This document shows, in pieces, positions 18,546-28,350 of a stretch of 64,000 nucleotides of DNA (position 1 is its first letter; each line of letters opens with the position of its first letter). Position numbers and translations under genes: made by a program. The stretch covers positions 186,001 through 250,000 of the forward strand of contig JAWKTT010000003.1 of NCBI GenBank assembly GCA_041398965.1, read 5' to 3'. Source of the stretch: JAWKTT01 sp041398965. GTDB lineage: Bacteria > Planctomycetota > Planctomycetia > Planctomycetales > Planctomycetaceae. Under the pieces are notes generated by a model, which was not told where the DNA came from, ran no database searches, and saw only the letters and a program-made list of their open reading frames with translations.

Positions 18546-18917
18546 ATGGCAAAACAGCACGCACCACAATTCCTAGCAATCGTCAACGACGCCAAGTCAC
18601 GAGTGCGGGAGTGTCAGGTGAATGATGTCCGACAAAAGCAGACATCAGGCGAAGCGTTCCAACTGATTGACGTTCGCGAAGAGAGCGAGTTTGCCAAAGG
18701 ACACCTCCCCGGCGCGATTCATCTCGGGAAAGGGGTCATCGAACGAGACATCGAAAAGACCATTCCCGACCCCGCCACACCGCTAATTCTCTACTGCGGC
18801 GGAGGCTTCCGCTCGGCCCTCGCAGCCGACGCACTCCAGAAGATGGGATACACCAACGTCATCTCCATGGACGGCGGCTGGACCGGCTGGGTCAACGCCG
18901 GATATCCCGTCGAGTAG
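18546..18917 (+). CDS. single-domain rhodanese (sulfurtransferase-like)
   Basis: 123 residues from ATG 18546, with GGAG upstream. The earlier in-frame start at 18426 lies within a dispersed repeat and is rejected. A rhodanese domain covers about residues 30-122: FQLIDVREESEFAKGHLPGA, then the active-site loop YCGGGFRSALAA with the catalytic Cys, then DGGWTGWVNAGYPVE. The CGGGFRSA loop fits thiosulfate or persulfide sulfurtransferases of the GlpE/PspE type, though the substrate is unknown. It stands alone between repeats. Confidence 0.9.
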   Translation: MAKQHAPQFLAIVNDAKSRVRECQVNDVRQKQTSGEAFQLIDVREESEFAKGHLPGAIHLGKGVIERDIEKTIPDPATPLILYCGGGFRSALAADALQKMGYTNVISMDGGWTGWVNAGYPVE

Positions 18918-18935
18918 AGACGAGAGACTTGTGTG

Positions 18936-19125
18936 AGCAGCCTGTTGAACAGCGACGTTCACGCTTTACTGCCTGACCACGTGTCCTTTGGTGACTCGGC
19001 AAAATGCGTAAGCGTAGAAACAGTCAGATGAGAGGATCTGACAAGAGCATCTCGTACGCTTTTTCCGAGACATTAAACGGCACCATGGCAGGCTGGAAAG
19101 CCTGCCCCACGTTCTTCTACGTGGC
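18936..19125 (+). repeat. ERIC-like palindromic repeat, copy 1 (composite)
   Basis: AGCAGCCTGTTGAA at the left and a complete right part (CTGACAAGAGCATCTCGTAC through GGCAGGCTGGAAAGCC to CCCCACGTTC) match the other five loci. Compared with the ~130-bp copies there is an extra left segment of about 60 bp that looks like part of a second, inverted copy, so this is a composite. Confidence 0.8.
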
Positions 19126-19199
19126 TCCAAGATGCTTTACAACAGTTATTCGGCAATCGTCATTCGTCATTGATTGTTCTTAGTGAGGGACGAACGGTG

Positions 19200-19523
19200 G
19201 TGCCTGCATGGGAATTGTTGGTGACATCTGTCGAGGCCGGAACGTTTGCCGGATGGACCGCGGACGACGCAGATTCGGCGGATATTCGCCGATTGAGGAC
19301 GATCGACGGGAACTCGGGACGAATGGGCGACGGAGACACGCCGGCTCAAAGGAAAAAGGGGAACCACGAATGACGACGGATGGAGAAGGATGAAAGGACG
19401 GATTCGGCTTACAACCATCCGCCCCCCCCTTTCAAATCCGTGAGCATCCGTCCTTAATCTGTCTTCATCCGTGGCCCATTCTGAGTCGCCCAAAGATTCC
19501 ACCGACAATCGAGACGCACATAC
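19200..19523. mobile_element. MITE-like element, copy 1 (324 bp) with 9-bp target duplication
   Basis: The element runs from GTGCCTGCATGGGAATTGTT to ...CAATCGAGACGCACATAC. It is flanked by identical 9-bp sequences, CGAACGGTG at 19191-19199 and 19524-19532. Its ends form imperfect terminal inverted repeats sharing ATTGT(C/T)GGTG and GTGxxTGC. Most of it matches the element at 51368-51802. It has no coding capacity of note. It sits just after the stop of the VCBS gene, so insertion did not break that gene. Confidence 0.85.
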
Positions 19524-19534
19524 CGAACGGTGGA

Positions 19535-21748
19535 CTACTTGGCTCTGGGATTGCGTTTGTAGTACAGGCGGCCATCTTCGGCTCCGACGAGGAGGTCGGG
19601 GATGCCGTTTTGGTCCCAGTCGACGGTCGTTGGCGATGTCGTGTGACCGGCGAGAATGCGGTCGTCCATCAGGCCCATGTCCTGAAACCAGACGAAACCT
19701 TCCTCATCGGTGCGGACGTTCCTTAGCCAGTTGACATTGACGCTATTTACTAACAGGTCGAGTCGTCCGTCACCGTCCCAATCAACGAGGCAGAGCTTTC
19801 GCCGTCCGCTCCCTCCTGCTCGATTCGCATTCAACCTTAACAGGCCATCTTTCTTGTTACCCACCACTTTGTGGCGTCCCTCGAACTCGCATGGTCCCTC
19901 GATCTTGAATATCCGTTTCGGTGCTCGGAGCGTCAATTCCTTGTCGATGATTTCCCCTTGATAAAATGCCAGAAAACCTTCATGGTCGAGCATGATGAGG
20001 TCGTTCTGTTTGTCACCATCCCAGTCGACAACGCACGGAGTCGTCCGCCATTGGGTGACCAGTTCCCGCGATTTCGGCGACCACCAGTTCCACTCGGGCC
20101 GCGGACAATCGACCCCTTCCGACATTTGCAACGTCATCGGTTCGACGATGAGCGAGTGTCGACCGGTCTGCGGGCGGAACTGTCGATAAGCGGTAATCCG
20201 TCCCCAGATTCCGTTCGTTACGAGATCGAGTACGCCATCGTTGTCGAGGTCGCCGACGGCGGGAGCCGAGTAACCCCACTTCGCTTCGCACGGCCCCTGA
20301 ATGGAGCCCTGTGGCCCCGCCTGGAGACGCAATGGAACCGCCAGCGGACCGGCGTCGGGCGGATTCCCTCCTGGGTCGACGACCAGACCGAGTCGCACAG
20401 CATCCTTCCATTGTGGAAGTTCCCGCTTCACTTCTTTCCCGTTGGGCGTCACTGTGTCTGAAATGTTCTCAAAGAAACCGAAGTAGCCCGCCGTGTTGCC
20501 ACAAATGAGGTCTTCGTCTCCATCCCCATCGAAGTCGATACTGACCGGAGTGACTAAGGCCCCGAACTTTACCTCGGCTGCTTGTTGTTGAAGATATTGC
20601 GGAGCCGAGAAGTAGGGCATCCCCTGCACGCTGCGACCTTGCGAATCGATGAGAGCCACTCGGCCATCTTCATCGCCGCACACGAGGTCGATATCGCCAT
20701 CGCCGTCCCAGTCAACTGCGACCGGCGTAATCATCTGCAAGTCCATGCGGATATCTGCCTTCACGTCGACTTGGAATGCACCCGACGCGAGTTTTCGACC
20801 TGTCTGTTGGGCCAGTCGTTGCCCTGCGGCAAACTTCGGCTCGCCTCGGGTTCCCTGATTCTCGAACCAGGTGAAGCCATCCAGAAACTCGCCACAGATG
20901 AGGTCGAGATCACCGTCATTGTCGAAATCGGCAAAGTTCGGCGACGGCATCCCATAGACATCAATCAGCTTCCCATCGAGTGTCATCAGCTTCCGAGCGG
21001 GGGCAAACTTAGTCGTCCCGAATGACTTCAATGTGTCAAACAAGGCCCCCTTCTCTCCCTTCGCCGACAAGTTTTCCGCGAGGTAGACGTATCCATGCAG
21101 AGGCCCGTTCTTCCAGTGGCCTTGATCGTCCCAGGCATCATCCCAGCCGTAGTCGTCCCACACTCCGACACCAATCATGACGTCGAGGTCCCCGTCACCT
21201 TCCCAGTCGACCAGCTTCCACTGATTGGCCCGAATGCGACTGAACGAATCGACCTTCGTCGGGATCGGAAGCTTGATCGGGTTGTCGAACTGATGCTCCC
21301 GGAAGTCGATGTACATCTTCCCCGGTTCCAAGACGACAGGCTCCCCATCGACATAGCTTACCTGCACATTGCTCGGCCCCTTCGCCACCTTCACCGCAGC
21401 CTGGAACACTGGCAACATCGCCGCTTGCTTCTCTCCGCTTCCGCCCCCCCGTGCTGCGTTCGCGTTGCCAGTCGGGGAGCCGGGATTCTCGAAGAAATAG
21501 GTGCCATTGTACGGCTTATCCGGGCAGCAAACGATCAGGTCGATGTCTCCATCGCGGTCGTAATCCATCGGCAACGGCCAGGCCCATAAACCGACACCAA
21601 GGTCGACCACCAGACCAGGATTGTTGTACCGAATCGGTTCGAGATGATCCTCCTCCGCAACCACCGATTGAACAGCCACAAACCAGAGAGCGGGAACCAA
21701 CAACAACGTCGGCACGAACGATTGCAACAAGTGAAAACGGGCCATCAT
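19535..21748 (-). CDS. secreted FG-GAP/VCBS-repeat protein
   Basis: About 737 residues from ATG 21748, with GAGG five bases upstream. A signal peptide (LLLVPALWFVAVQSVVAEE) is followed by repeated calcium-binding-type VCBS/FG-GAP motifs: DYDRDGDIDLIV, DWEGDGDLDVMIG, DFDNDGDLDLICG, DWDGDGDIDLVCG, DFDGDGDEDLICG, DLDNDGVLDLVTN, DWDGDKQNDLIML, DWDGDGRLDLLV and DWDQNGIPDLLVG, forming a beta-propeller. Such proteins are exported and common in planctomycetes, with binding roles inferred. The gene is monocistronic between two repeat regions. Confidence 0.92.
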   Translation of the reverse strand: MMARFHLLQSFVPTLLLVPALWFVAVQSVVAEEDHLEPIRYNNPGLVVDLGVGLWAWPLPMDYDRDGDIDLIVCCPDKPYNGTYFFENPGSPTGNANAARGGGSGEKQAAMLPVFQAAVKVAKGPSNVQVSYVDGEPVVLEPGKMYIDFREHQFDNPIKLPIPTKVDSFSRIRANQWKLVDWEGDGDLDVMIGVGVWDDYGWDDAWDDQGHWKNGPLHGYVYLAENLSAKGEKGALFDTLKSFGTTKFAPARKLMTLDGKLIDVYGMPSPNFADFDNDGDLDLICGEFLDGFTWFENQGTRGEPKFAAGQRLAQQTGRKLASGAFQVDVKADIRMDLQMITPVAVDWDGDGDIDLVCGDEDGRVALIDSQGRSVQGMPYFSAPQYLQQQAAEVKFGALVTPVSIDFDGDGDEDLICGNTAGYFGFFENISDTVTPNGKEVKRELPQWKDAVRLGLVVDPGGNPPDAGPLAVPLRLQAGPQGSIQGPCEAKWGYSAPAVGDLDNDGVLDLVTNGIWGRITAYRQFRPQTGRHSLIVEPMTLQMSEGVDCPRPEWNWWSPKSRELVTQWRTTPCVVDWDGDKQNDLIMLDHEGFLAFYQGEIIDKELTLRAPKRIFKIEGPCEFEGRHKVVGNKKDGLLRLNANRAGGSGRRKLCLVDWDGDGRLDLLVNSVNVNWLRNVRTDEEGFVWFQDMGLMDDRILAGHTTSPTTVDWDQNGIPDLLVGAEDGRLYYKRNPRAK

Positions 21749-21905
21749 CGACACCTCTGGGATTTCGCAGACACAACCTCAGACGAACTGCCTACCATAC
21801 CAGAGCCCCCCTCACCACAACAGAGCCGCAACTAGAGCGAGTCGACAGAGTGTGTATTCGGACAATAAGTACCGAGAAACGTATCAGGCACAACACAGAG
21901 TGACC

Positions 21906-22034
21906 AGCCCATTGAAAAACGACCGTGGGTTAGCTTTCTAATCTGACGAGAGCATACCGAACGCTTTTTTCCGAGATGTCTATCGGCACCATGTCTGGCT
22001 GAAAAGCCTGCCCCACGTTTTTCCACAGGCTGCT
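21906..22034 (+). repeat. ERIC-like palindromic repeat, copy 2
   Basis: 129 bp from AGCCCATTGAAAAACGACCG to CCACGTTTTTCCACAGGCTG. Ends are inverted copies of each other; internal palindromes CAG/CTG hairpin arms are partly degenerate here. Lies between two minus-strand genes. Confidence 0.88.
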
Positions 22035-22079
22035 GGTTCCTGCCTTACGGTTTTCCGAATCGACCTTGGTTCCTGCGGA

Positions 22080-23138
22080 TTACCGCAGGTCTTTGCGGCA
22101 GTTGGGGTCTTGAGGGACCGGGGAGCCGGTCTTCTCGACAGGGTGAGTGAACAGGTATTTCCAGACCGCTTCGTGGAGGTACTTGCCCTTCGCGTCTTTC
22201 ATGGCGGCTCCTCCGGGGACGACGCCGGAGTGGGCGCGACCGGCGTCGTTCTTTTCGACTGGGGCATCCGTAATCAGGCGACGGGAGTTGCCGTAGGGGG
22301 GAGGGGTTTTTTCGACGTTGACCAACGGGCCGAACTCGTTGAGGCCGAGCATCTCCCACGAGCGGCAGTAGTGGTCACCGACCCAACCGGTGTCGAGGAC
22401 ATGGGTGAAGCCGAAGTAGCGATTCTTGGGGGTCATCGAGTCGAAGCCTTGCCATTCGTCGAACTGGTCGCGTGGTCCGGAGAACATGACGACGCGGGCC
22501 ACTTCCTGATGTTTCGCGAAGCGGGCGGCAGTTGTCGAGCCGTGCGAGATGCCACTCAGAATGACCTTGTCCCACTTGAGGTCACTGCGGTCGGCTGTGA
22601 GGAACTGATCCCAGTTTCCTTGCGGGTTTTCCTTGTCGAGCCAGAGGACGAATTGCCGCGACCGCTCCATGATGCTGTCGGGCTTCGGAATGTCGACAAG
22701 GGGAGTCTGGTCGATGCCGGTGGCCGCTTCGAGACGAATCTTGCCGAGTGATGTCCCATCATCGCGATCTTTGGGGTCGAGCTTGCCATACCAACCGTTG
22801 GCATAGTGAACCTGAATTCCGTGCAGGCCATAGCTGGAGATGCGTTCAAACAGACCTTGATTGTGACCCATCAGCCAGATGACCAGTTGTCCTCGCGGGG
22901 CAACGCGGGTGTCGACCACGGCATGTTGCAGGTCGGTGACTTTCCCCTTTCCATCAGCGAAGACGAAGCCGAGTTCGGGATGCTCCTTCGCCCGCTTGTC
23001 GATCTCGCTGGCCCGCTTCGTCAGATCGTAACGTTTGGCGTCGCGGTCCTTATAGGGGGGCCCCTTAGGCTCGGCTGCCTGAGTCGAGAGAGCGCAAACC
23101 GTAACAATGAGAAGGAGTGTGAGAAACGATACTTTCAT
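22080..23138 (-). CDS. secreted alpha/beta-hydrolase-like protein
   Basis: 352 residues from ATG 23138; the frame can extend to a TTG at 23156. A signal peptide (MKVSFLTLLLIVTVCALSTQ) precedes an alpha/beta-hydrolase fold with a nucleophile elbow GISHGS (family consensus G-x-S-x-G) near residue 200. Later His and Asp residues (VGDHYCRSWE, RAHSGVVPGGA) could complete a triad. It resembles the BPSS1187-type hydrolase group. The substrate is unknown. It is followed downstream by the ERIC-like repeat and is not obviously in an operon. Confidence 0.8.
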   Translation of the reverse strand: MKVSFLTLLLIVTVCALSTQAAEPKGPPYKDRDAKRYDLTKRASEIDKRAKEHPELGFVFADGKGKVTDLQHAVVDTRVAPRGQLVIWLMGHNQGLFERISSYGLHGIQVHYANGWYGKLDPKDRDDGTSLGKIRLEAATGIDQTPLVDIPKPDSIMERSRQFVLWLDKENPQGNWDQFLTADRSDLKWDKVILSGISHGSTTAARFAKHQEVARVVMFSGPRDQFDEWQGFDSMTPKNRYFGFTHVLDTGWVGDHYCRSWEMLGLNEFGPLVNVEKTPPPYGNSRRLITDAPVEKNDAGRAHSGVVPGGAAMKDAKGKYLHEAVWKYLFTHPVEKTGSPVPQDPNCRKDLR

Positions 23139-23272
23139 CGGCGTGACACTTTCCAAGGTGCTGGGGGATATGATGTCTATCAGTTTGAGGTTGTCGACTT
23201 GGTGTCTCTTCGTACGGGAAGAACTAGTGGCACTTAACGACTTATCTTAGTCGCAGGGATTATGTTAATAAA

Positions 23273-24775
23273 CTAGGCTATGATATCATGGACGACTTCG
23301 CCAAAGACGTCGGTCAGACGGAACTGACGTCCCTGGAAACGGTAGGTGAGCTTCTCGTGATGGATCCCGAGTTGATGCAGGATCGTCGCTTGCAGGTCGT
23401 GAACATGGACCGGCTTGTCGACGGCGTTAAACGCGAGGTCGTCGGAGGCTCCGTAGGTGACGCCCGGCTTGATGCCGCCTCCGGCCAACCAGGTTGTAAA
23501 GGCATAGGGGTGATGGTCCCGTCCCCAGCGGGGGCGATCGTTGATGTCTCCCTGAATAAATGGCGTCCGTCCGAACTCTCCCCCCCAGATGACCAGGGTG
23601 TCTTCCAATAACCCCCGTTGTTCCAAGTCTTGGACAAGGGCGGCGGAAGGCTGATCGGTGTCGGCTGACTGTGTGTAGAGTTCGGTCGTGAGGCTGCGAT
23701 GTTGGTCCCAGCCGGCGTGCATCACCTGCACAAAGCGAACTCCGCGTTCGACCAATCGACGAGCCATCAGGCAGTTGTGTGCAAACGTCCCTGGCTCGGT
23801 TGCTTGTGGTCCGTACATGTCGAGCGTCGCTTTCGTCTCCCCCGACAGGTCGGCCAACTCGGGGACGCTCGCCTGCATTTTGAAGGCCATCTCGTATTGG
23901 GCAATGCGAGTGGCGATCTCGGGGTCGCCGAATTCTTGCAGCTTGAGTTCGTTGACTGCGGCGATGTCGTCGAGCCATTCGCGTCGCATCTCTCGCGAGA
24001 GTCCTTGCGGGTTCGAGACATAGAGCACCGGATCGCCACTTCCCCGCAGCTTGACCCCTTGATACTTCGAGGGGAGAAACCCACTCCCCCAATAGAAGTC
24101 GTAGAAGATTTGTCCGCAGGTGGTCCCTTTCGAGATCGAAGTCATAACCACAAAGCCCGGCAGACTGTCGGTCTCGACCCCGAGGCCATAGGTAAGCCAA
24201 GCCCCCATCGAGGGACGACCGGGGAGTTCCGCGCCCGTTAACAGGAACGAAATGGCGGGAGCATGATTAACCGACTCGGTGTGCATGCTCTTGATAAAGC
24301 ACAGCTTGTCGGCGATCTGAGCGGTGTGAGGCATGAGGTCGCTCACCCACGCGCCGCTCTCTCCGTACTGATGAAACGGTTCGACCGGAGCGAGCACGAG
24401 CTTGCCGCCGGCATTTCCGGTCATCGTGCTGAACCGCTTCCCTTGCACGTATTCGTCAGGGATTGGCTGGCCATGTAGCTTCTGCAAGAGGGGCTTGTAG
24501 TCGAACAGGTCGACGTGCGTGGGGGCACCGTTTTGGAACAGGTAGATGACGTGCTTCGCCTTGCCTGCGGCATGAGGGAGTCCTGGCAGTCCGCCGATGG
24601 CGTTCGCTGATCCTGTGCCGCCAATGACACGCGCCTCTGGATTGACGGAGGTCTCTCCCAGAAGCGGGTCGCGTCCCAGGAGCGACGCCAGCGCAGCAGT
24701 CCCAATGCCACAAGCCGAACGTCCGAAGAAGTTGCGACGGGTCAGGTGCCGATGGTTCTGCTGAAGGGGGTCCAT
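23273..24775 (-). CDS. DUF1501 protein, Tat-exported (second copy)
   Basis: 500 residues, starting MDPLQQNHRHLTRRNFFGRS with a twin-arginine leader (TRRNFFGRSACGIGTAALAS). DUF1501 motifs: LFQNGAPTHVDLFDYKP, MHTESVNHAPA, VRFVQVMHAGWDQHRSL, VIWGGEFGRTPF, and DLQATILHQLGIHHEKLTYR at the C-terminus. It is related to the 12225 protein but differs in loops such as an inserted GTTCGQIFYDFYWGSGF. It follows the PSCyt/DUF1553 gene by about 70 bp on the minus strand, the same order as in the first pair. Confidence 0.94.
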   Translation of the reverse strand: MDPLQQNHRHLTRRNFFGRSACGIGTAALASLLGRDPLLGETSVNPEARVIGGTGSANAIGGLPGLPHAAGKAKHVIYLFQNGAPTHVDLFDYKPLLQKLHGQPIPDEYVQGKRFSTMTGNAGGKLVLAPVEPFHQYGESGAWVSDLMPHTAQIADKLCFIKSMHTESVNHAPAISFLLTGAELPGRPSMGAWLTYGLGVETDSLPGFVVMTSISKGTTCGQIFYDFYWGSGFLPSKYQGVKLRGSGDPVLYVSNPQGLSREMRREWLDDIAAVNELKLQEFGDPEIATRIAQYEMAFKMQASVPELADLSGETKATLDMYGPQATEPGTFAHNCLMARRLVERGVRFVQVMHAGWDQHRSLTTELYTQSADTDQPSAALVQDLEQRGLLEDTLVIWGGEFGRTPFIQGDINDRPRWGRDHHPYAFTTWLAGGGIKPGVTYGASDDLAFNAVDKPVHVHDLQATILHQLGIHHEKLTYRFQGRQFRLTDVFGEVVHDIIA

Positions 24776-24844
24776 AGAGATCGTACAGGGTGAGCGAGTG
24801 GGTGATGTCAGGCGTGGGCAATGTTGTTAGCGGGGTGATACTGT

Positions 24845-27800
24845 TCACTCGCGGTTTAAGGTTTCATCGAGATTCATGAGGGCGAGTGTCAACGCGGTCC
24901 AGGTGGCGTGTTCGATGGGGGAGATCGTCTCGTCGCGGGGAGACTCGCCGATGGCCAATAACTTCGCGGCTTCTTCAGGAGCCTTGGTAAACTGATCCCG
25001 ACTACGTGCGATGGCGGCAAGGAGAATCGTTTGCTCTCGATCCGAAGGGGCCCGGGCAAGGAGTCGACGAAACACCCTGTTCAACCGAGTCGCGTCTGTT
25101 GCGGCGGTCTCGGATGCCGTAACGTCTTCCGGTTTGGCAGTGGGGGGCAGCAAGACCTGTTGGGCCAGTGCTCGGGCGGCTTCGACATAGGTCACGTCGT
25201 TCTGAGTCGCCAGAGCGTGCAGCGGGGTGTTCGTCCGGAAGACCTTGACGCTGCATGTCAGTCGGTCGGCTGTGTCGAAGAAGAGGGTCGGGCCGGTGAT
25301 GCGTCGCCAGAAGGTGTACAGACTGCGACGATACAACGCCTCTCCATGATCCTGCGTGTAGCGCTTGGTTCCGAAGGTGGCCTCTTCCCACACGCCAGCC
25401 GGTTGATAGCCATTGACTGCCGGCCCCCCCGACGTCGTCACGAGTAAGCCACTGGCAGCGAGTGCCTGATCGCGGATCATCCACGAGGGGAGTCGATGAC
25501 GCGAGCCACGGGCTAACAGTCGGTTCTGAGGGTCCCGCTCGAACAACTCGGCTGACCCCTTCGAGGACTGACGATAGGTGTGGCTGGTGACGATCAGGCG
25601 GACGAGCCGTTTGACATCCCAGCCCCCTTCTCGGAAGTCGGCTGCCAGCCAGTTCAGCAGATCGAGGTTGACCGGGAACTCTCCTTGGACGCCGAAGTCT
25701 TCGGCTGTCTTCACGAGACCGATACCGAAGAACTGTTGCCAGAATCGGTTGACGGTGACGCGAGGAGTCAGCGGATTGTCGTCGCTGACGAGCCATTCGG
25801 CAAGGGCGAGTCGATCATACGATGTCCCCTCCGCCCCCTCGGACAATGGGGGCAACGGAGGGAGACTGGCGGGGACGTTCGCCGTCACTTCATCGCCCGG
25901 TTTCGAGTACAAGCCCCGTTCGAGTCGGAACGTTTTGCGTCGTTGGGGCATGTCTTCCATGACCATCACTTTCGGGACACCCCGACGCGCTTCTTCGAGT
26001 TGCCCGGCGAGCTTCTTCTGTTCCTCCTGAAGCTCACGGAAGAGCACGTCTGTCACCCGTTGTTCTGTCGCGACGATCTTTACCTGTTCGGCTGTTCGAT
26101 CTGTCGCAGCCACTCGCAACGCGGCGATGAGTGTCTGCGTCTCAGGACTCAGCATCGGAGCGGCGATTTCGGTCACCGAGAGTCGGAAGCGACCCATGTT
26201 GTGCCGGATGTGTTGGGAGTCGTGACGCAACGTCACCCGCAACTTCGACCCTTTCGGCAATTGGATGCCCGGCATGAACCGAAAGATGGCCGCATGATCC
26301 TTGTTGACGAACTGGCCTTCCAGCACCGCCCAGCCCGACTTCGCATTCCCATCGAAAGCGTTCTCGACCTTCAAACTCCCTTGCTCGAAGGTCGCTTGAG
26401 CCGACGTGATCTTGAGTGGTTGGGGCTCTGCGTCTGGAGCCAGCAGTTCGATTTCGATCTCCGTCAACACGAAGTTGCCACTGTCCGACTTCGCCAGTCC
26501 GCCTTGCGTATGTGACTCGTGTCTTAAGGCTTCGAGCCGCAGGGCGACAAGTTGCGGCAAGTCGACCGGGAGGGTGACGGTGTAGGTATCGTTGTTGACC
26601 GGGTCCCCCTTCGCGAGGATGGAACTGTCGGGTTGCAGTTCGAGTGTTTGATGTTCGGCCTTGATCGACTCGGGCCGTGGAGTCGTCCAGATTCCGGGTC
26701 CGAGTTCTTGCAGACGCTTCTTCTCCCAGTCGGGAAGCAGGGTCAGCAATTCCTTGTCTCGCATCGCCTGCCGTTGTTTGTTATCAGCAATCAACCTCTC
26801 GACTTCATCGATGCGAGATTGCTGCATGGTGTTGGGGAGACTGAGAGTGGGCGCCGTCTGCGGATCTCCCCCTCCGCCAGTGACCGGAGTCTGATTGAAG
26901 AACGCGAACAGGCTGTAGTAGTCGACGTTCGTCAGTGGATCGAACTTATGGTCATGACAACGACAACAGTTCGTCGTCAGTCCCAGCCAAACAGTGGCGG
27001 TGGTTTCGGTCATGTCGAAGACGTAATCGATGCGATTCTCTTCAGCGATGCGTCCCCCCTCGCCATTGATGGCATGATTACGGAGGAAGCCGGTCGCCAA
27101 TTTCTGCTCGGTCGTCGCGTTGGGAAGTCGGTCTCCGGCGAGCTGCCAGATGGTGAAATCGCGATAGGAGAGATTGCGATTGAAGGCGTCGACCACCCAG
27201 TCTCGCCAGGGCCACATGGTCCGCTCGCGGTCCCCCTGATAGCCATTCGAGTCGGCATAGCGAGCCGCTTCGAGCCAGTCCCACGCCATCCGCTCTCCAT
27301 AGGCGGGGGAATCCAATAGCCGGTCGACAAGGTGTTCGTAAGCATCCGGACGTGTATCGGCGAGGAACTGGTCGACCTCTTCCGGCGACGGCGGCAAACC
27401 GGTCAGGTCCAGCGTCACCCGGCGAATCAATGTCACCCGGTCGGCTTCGGGATTGGGGATCAGACCTTGCTGGGCAAGGTTTTCCTGGATGAACGAGTCG
27501 ATCGGATTGTGAATGCTTCCCGGCGAGACAGCCGGCCGAGTGGGGATGACCGGTTTCTGTAGTGCTGCGAAGGACCAGTGTTCTCCCCAGATCGCCCCCG
27601 CGGCAATCCAACGTGCGATGTCGTCGACCTCTGCGGCTGTGACCGAACGGTTGGACGACGGCGGGGGCATCTGTTCGTCCGGGTCGTGCGAGCGGAGCCG
27701 TTTGAGGAGTTCGCTCTGCTCAGGATGTTCGAGGTCAACGACGGTCAAGGCCCCCGCAGCAGTGTCCAGTCGCAAGTCCCCTTCACGATGCTTGGGGTCG

Positions 27801-27976
27801 GGACCATGACAATGAAAACAGTTCTCGGCGAGCACCGGGCGAATGTCCCGCGTGAAGTCGACCATTCGAGTTTGACCCCGCTCGGCTGCGACGACGTCTG
27901 CCAGATTCCAGACCCCTCCCCCGACCAGCAGACCGCTGGCCAACGCGAAGAACATCAGTCGCACGATTCTCGTCAT
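24845..27976 (-). CDS. secreted PSCyt1-DUF1549-DUF1553 protein (second copy)
   Basis: 1043 residues from ATG 27976 (TTG 27997 is an alternative). Signal peptide (LMFFALASGLLVGGGVWNL), then the planctomycete cytochrome-like CFHCH at about residues 53-57, DUF1549 with LIRRVTLDLTGLPPSPEEVD and a second heme-like CCRCHDHKFDP, a central beta-rich region, and DUF1553 with VTVNRFWQQFFGIGLVKTAE and FRTNTPLHALATQND. Unlike the first copy the central part shows no discoidin-like motif. It precedes the DUF1501 gene and is likely cotranscribed with it. Confidence 0.94.
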   Translation of the reverse strand: MTRIVRLMFFALASGLLVGGGVWNLADVVAAERGQTRMVDFTRDIRPVLAENCFHCHGPDPKHREGDLRLDTAAGALTVVDLEHPEQSELLKRLRSHDPDEQMPPPSSNRSVTAAEVDDIARWIAAGAIWGEHWSFAALQKPVIPTRPAVSPGSIHNPIDSFIQENLAQQGLIPNPEADRVTLIRRVTLDLTGLPPSPEEVDQFLADTRPDAYEHLVDRLLDSPAYGERMAWDWLEAARYADSNGYQGDRERTMWPWRDWVVDAFNRNLSYRDFTIWQLAGDRLPNATTEQKLATGFLRNHAINGEGGRIAEENRIDYVFDMTETTATVWLGLTTNCCRCHDHKFDPLTNVDYYSLFAFFNQTPVTGGGGDPQTAPTLSLPNTMQQSRIDEVERLIADNKQRQAMRDKELLTLLPDWEKKRLQELGPGIWTTPRPESIKAEHQTLELQPDSSILAKGDPVNNDTYTVTLPVDLPQLVALRLEALRHESHTQGGLAKSDSGNFVLTEIEIELLAPDAEPQPLKITSAQATFEQGSLKVENAFDGNAKSGWAVLEGQFVNKDHAAIFRFMPGIQLPKGSKLRVTLRHDSQHIRHNMGRFRLSVTEIAAPMLSPETQTLIAALRVAATDRTAEQVKIVATEQRVTDVLFRELQEEQKKLAGQLEEARRGVPKVMVMEDMPQRRKTFRLERGLYSKPGDEVTANVPASLPPLPPLSEGAEGTSYDRLALAEWLVSDDNPLTPRVTVNRFWQQFFGIGLVKTAEDFGVQGEFPVNLDLLNWLAADFREGGWDVKRLVRLIVTSHTYRQSSKGSAELFERDPQNRLLARGSRHRLPSWMIRDQALAASGLLVTTSGGPAVNGYQPAGVWEEATFGTKRYTQDHGEALYRRSLYTFWRRITGPTLFFDTADRLTCSVKVFRTNTPLHALATQNDVTYVEAARALAQQVLLPPTAKPEDVTASETAATDATRLNRVFRRLLARAPSDREQTILLAAIARSRDQFTKAPEEAAKLLAIGESPRDETISPIEHATWTALTLALMNLDETLNRE

Positions 27977-28039
27977 TCTTCGTGAACGCAAAGTCAAGAA
28001 ACAGGAACAGGAGGAGTTAGGACCGATCGATCATTGAGT

Positions 28040-28099
28040 GTCACCATTCGCTCCGCGAAAGCTGTGAATCCCGAGACCTTTCGCGGAGCGAAAGGCGAC
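28040..28099. repeat. REP-like hairpin, family II, copy 2 (long loop)
   Basis: Left arm GTCACCATTCGCTCCGCGAA with two differences, right arm CTTTCGCGGAGCGAAAGGCG, separated by 16 bp instead of 8. Located between the PSCyt gene start and the ceramidase-like gene stop (same strand). Confidence 0.85.
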
Positions 28100-28350
28100 A
28101 CAATCCCGGGAGGCCATGTCTCCTCCGTCGACTCCTCAGACATCGCCCCGACGCATTCCGTCAGTCGAAGACCGCGATCAGAGGGGAGCATCAAAACCGC
28201 CTCCCATCGCGACCATCCCGTATCGTCGACTCTCCGACACCATCGGTCAACGCTAAAGCTCAAATTCCACCGAGTGAACGACTCATGAACTCGTCTCGCT
28301 GCTAACTTGAGTACGTCTCGACGATTGTCCCCCACGAAGACTGCAACATG

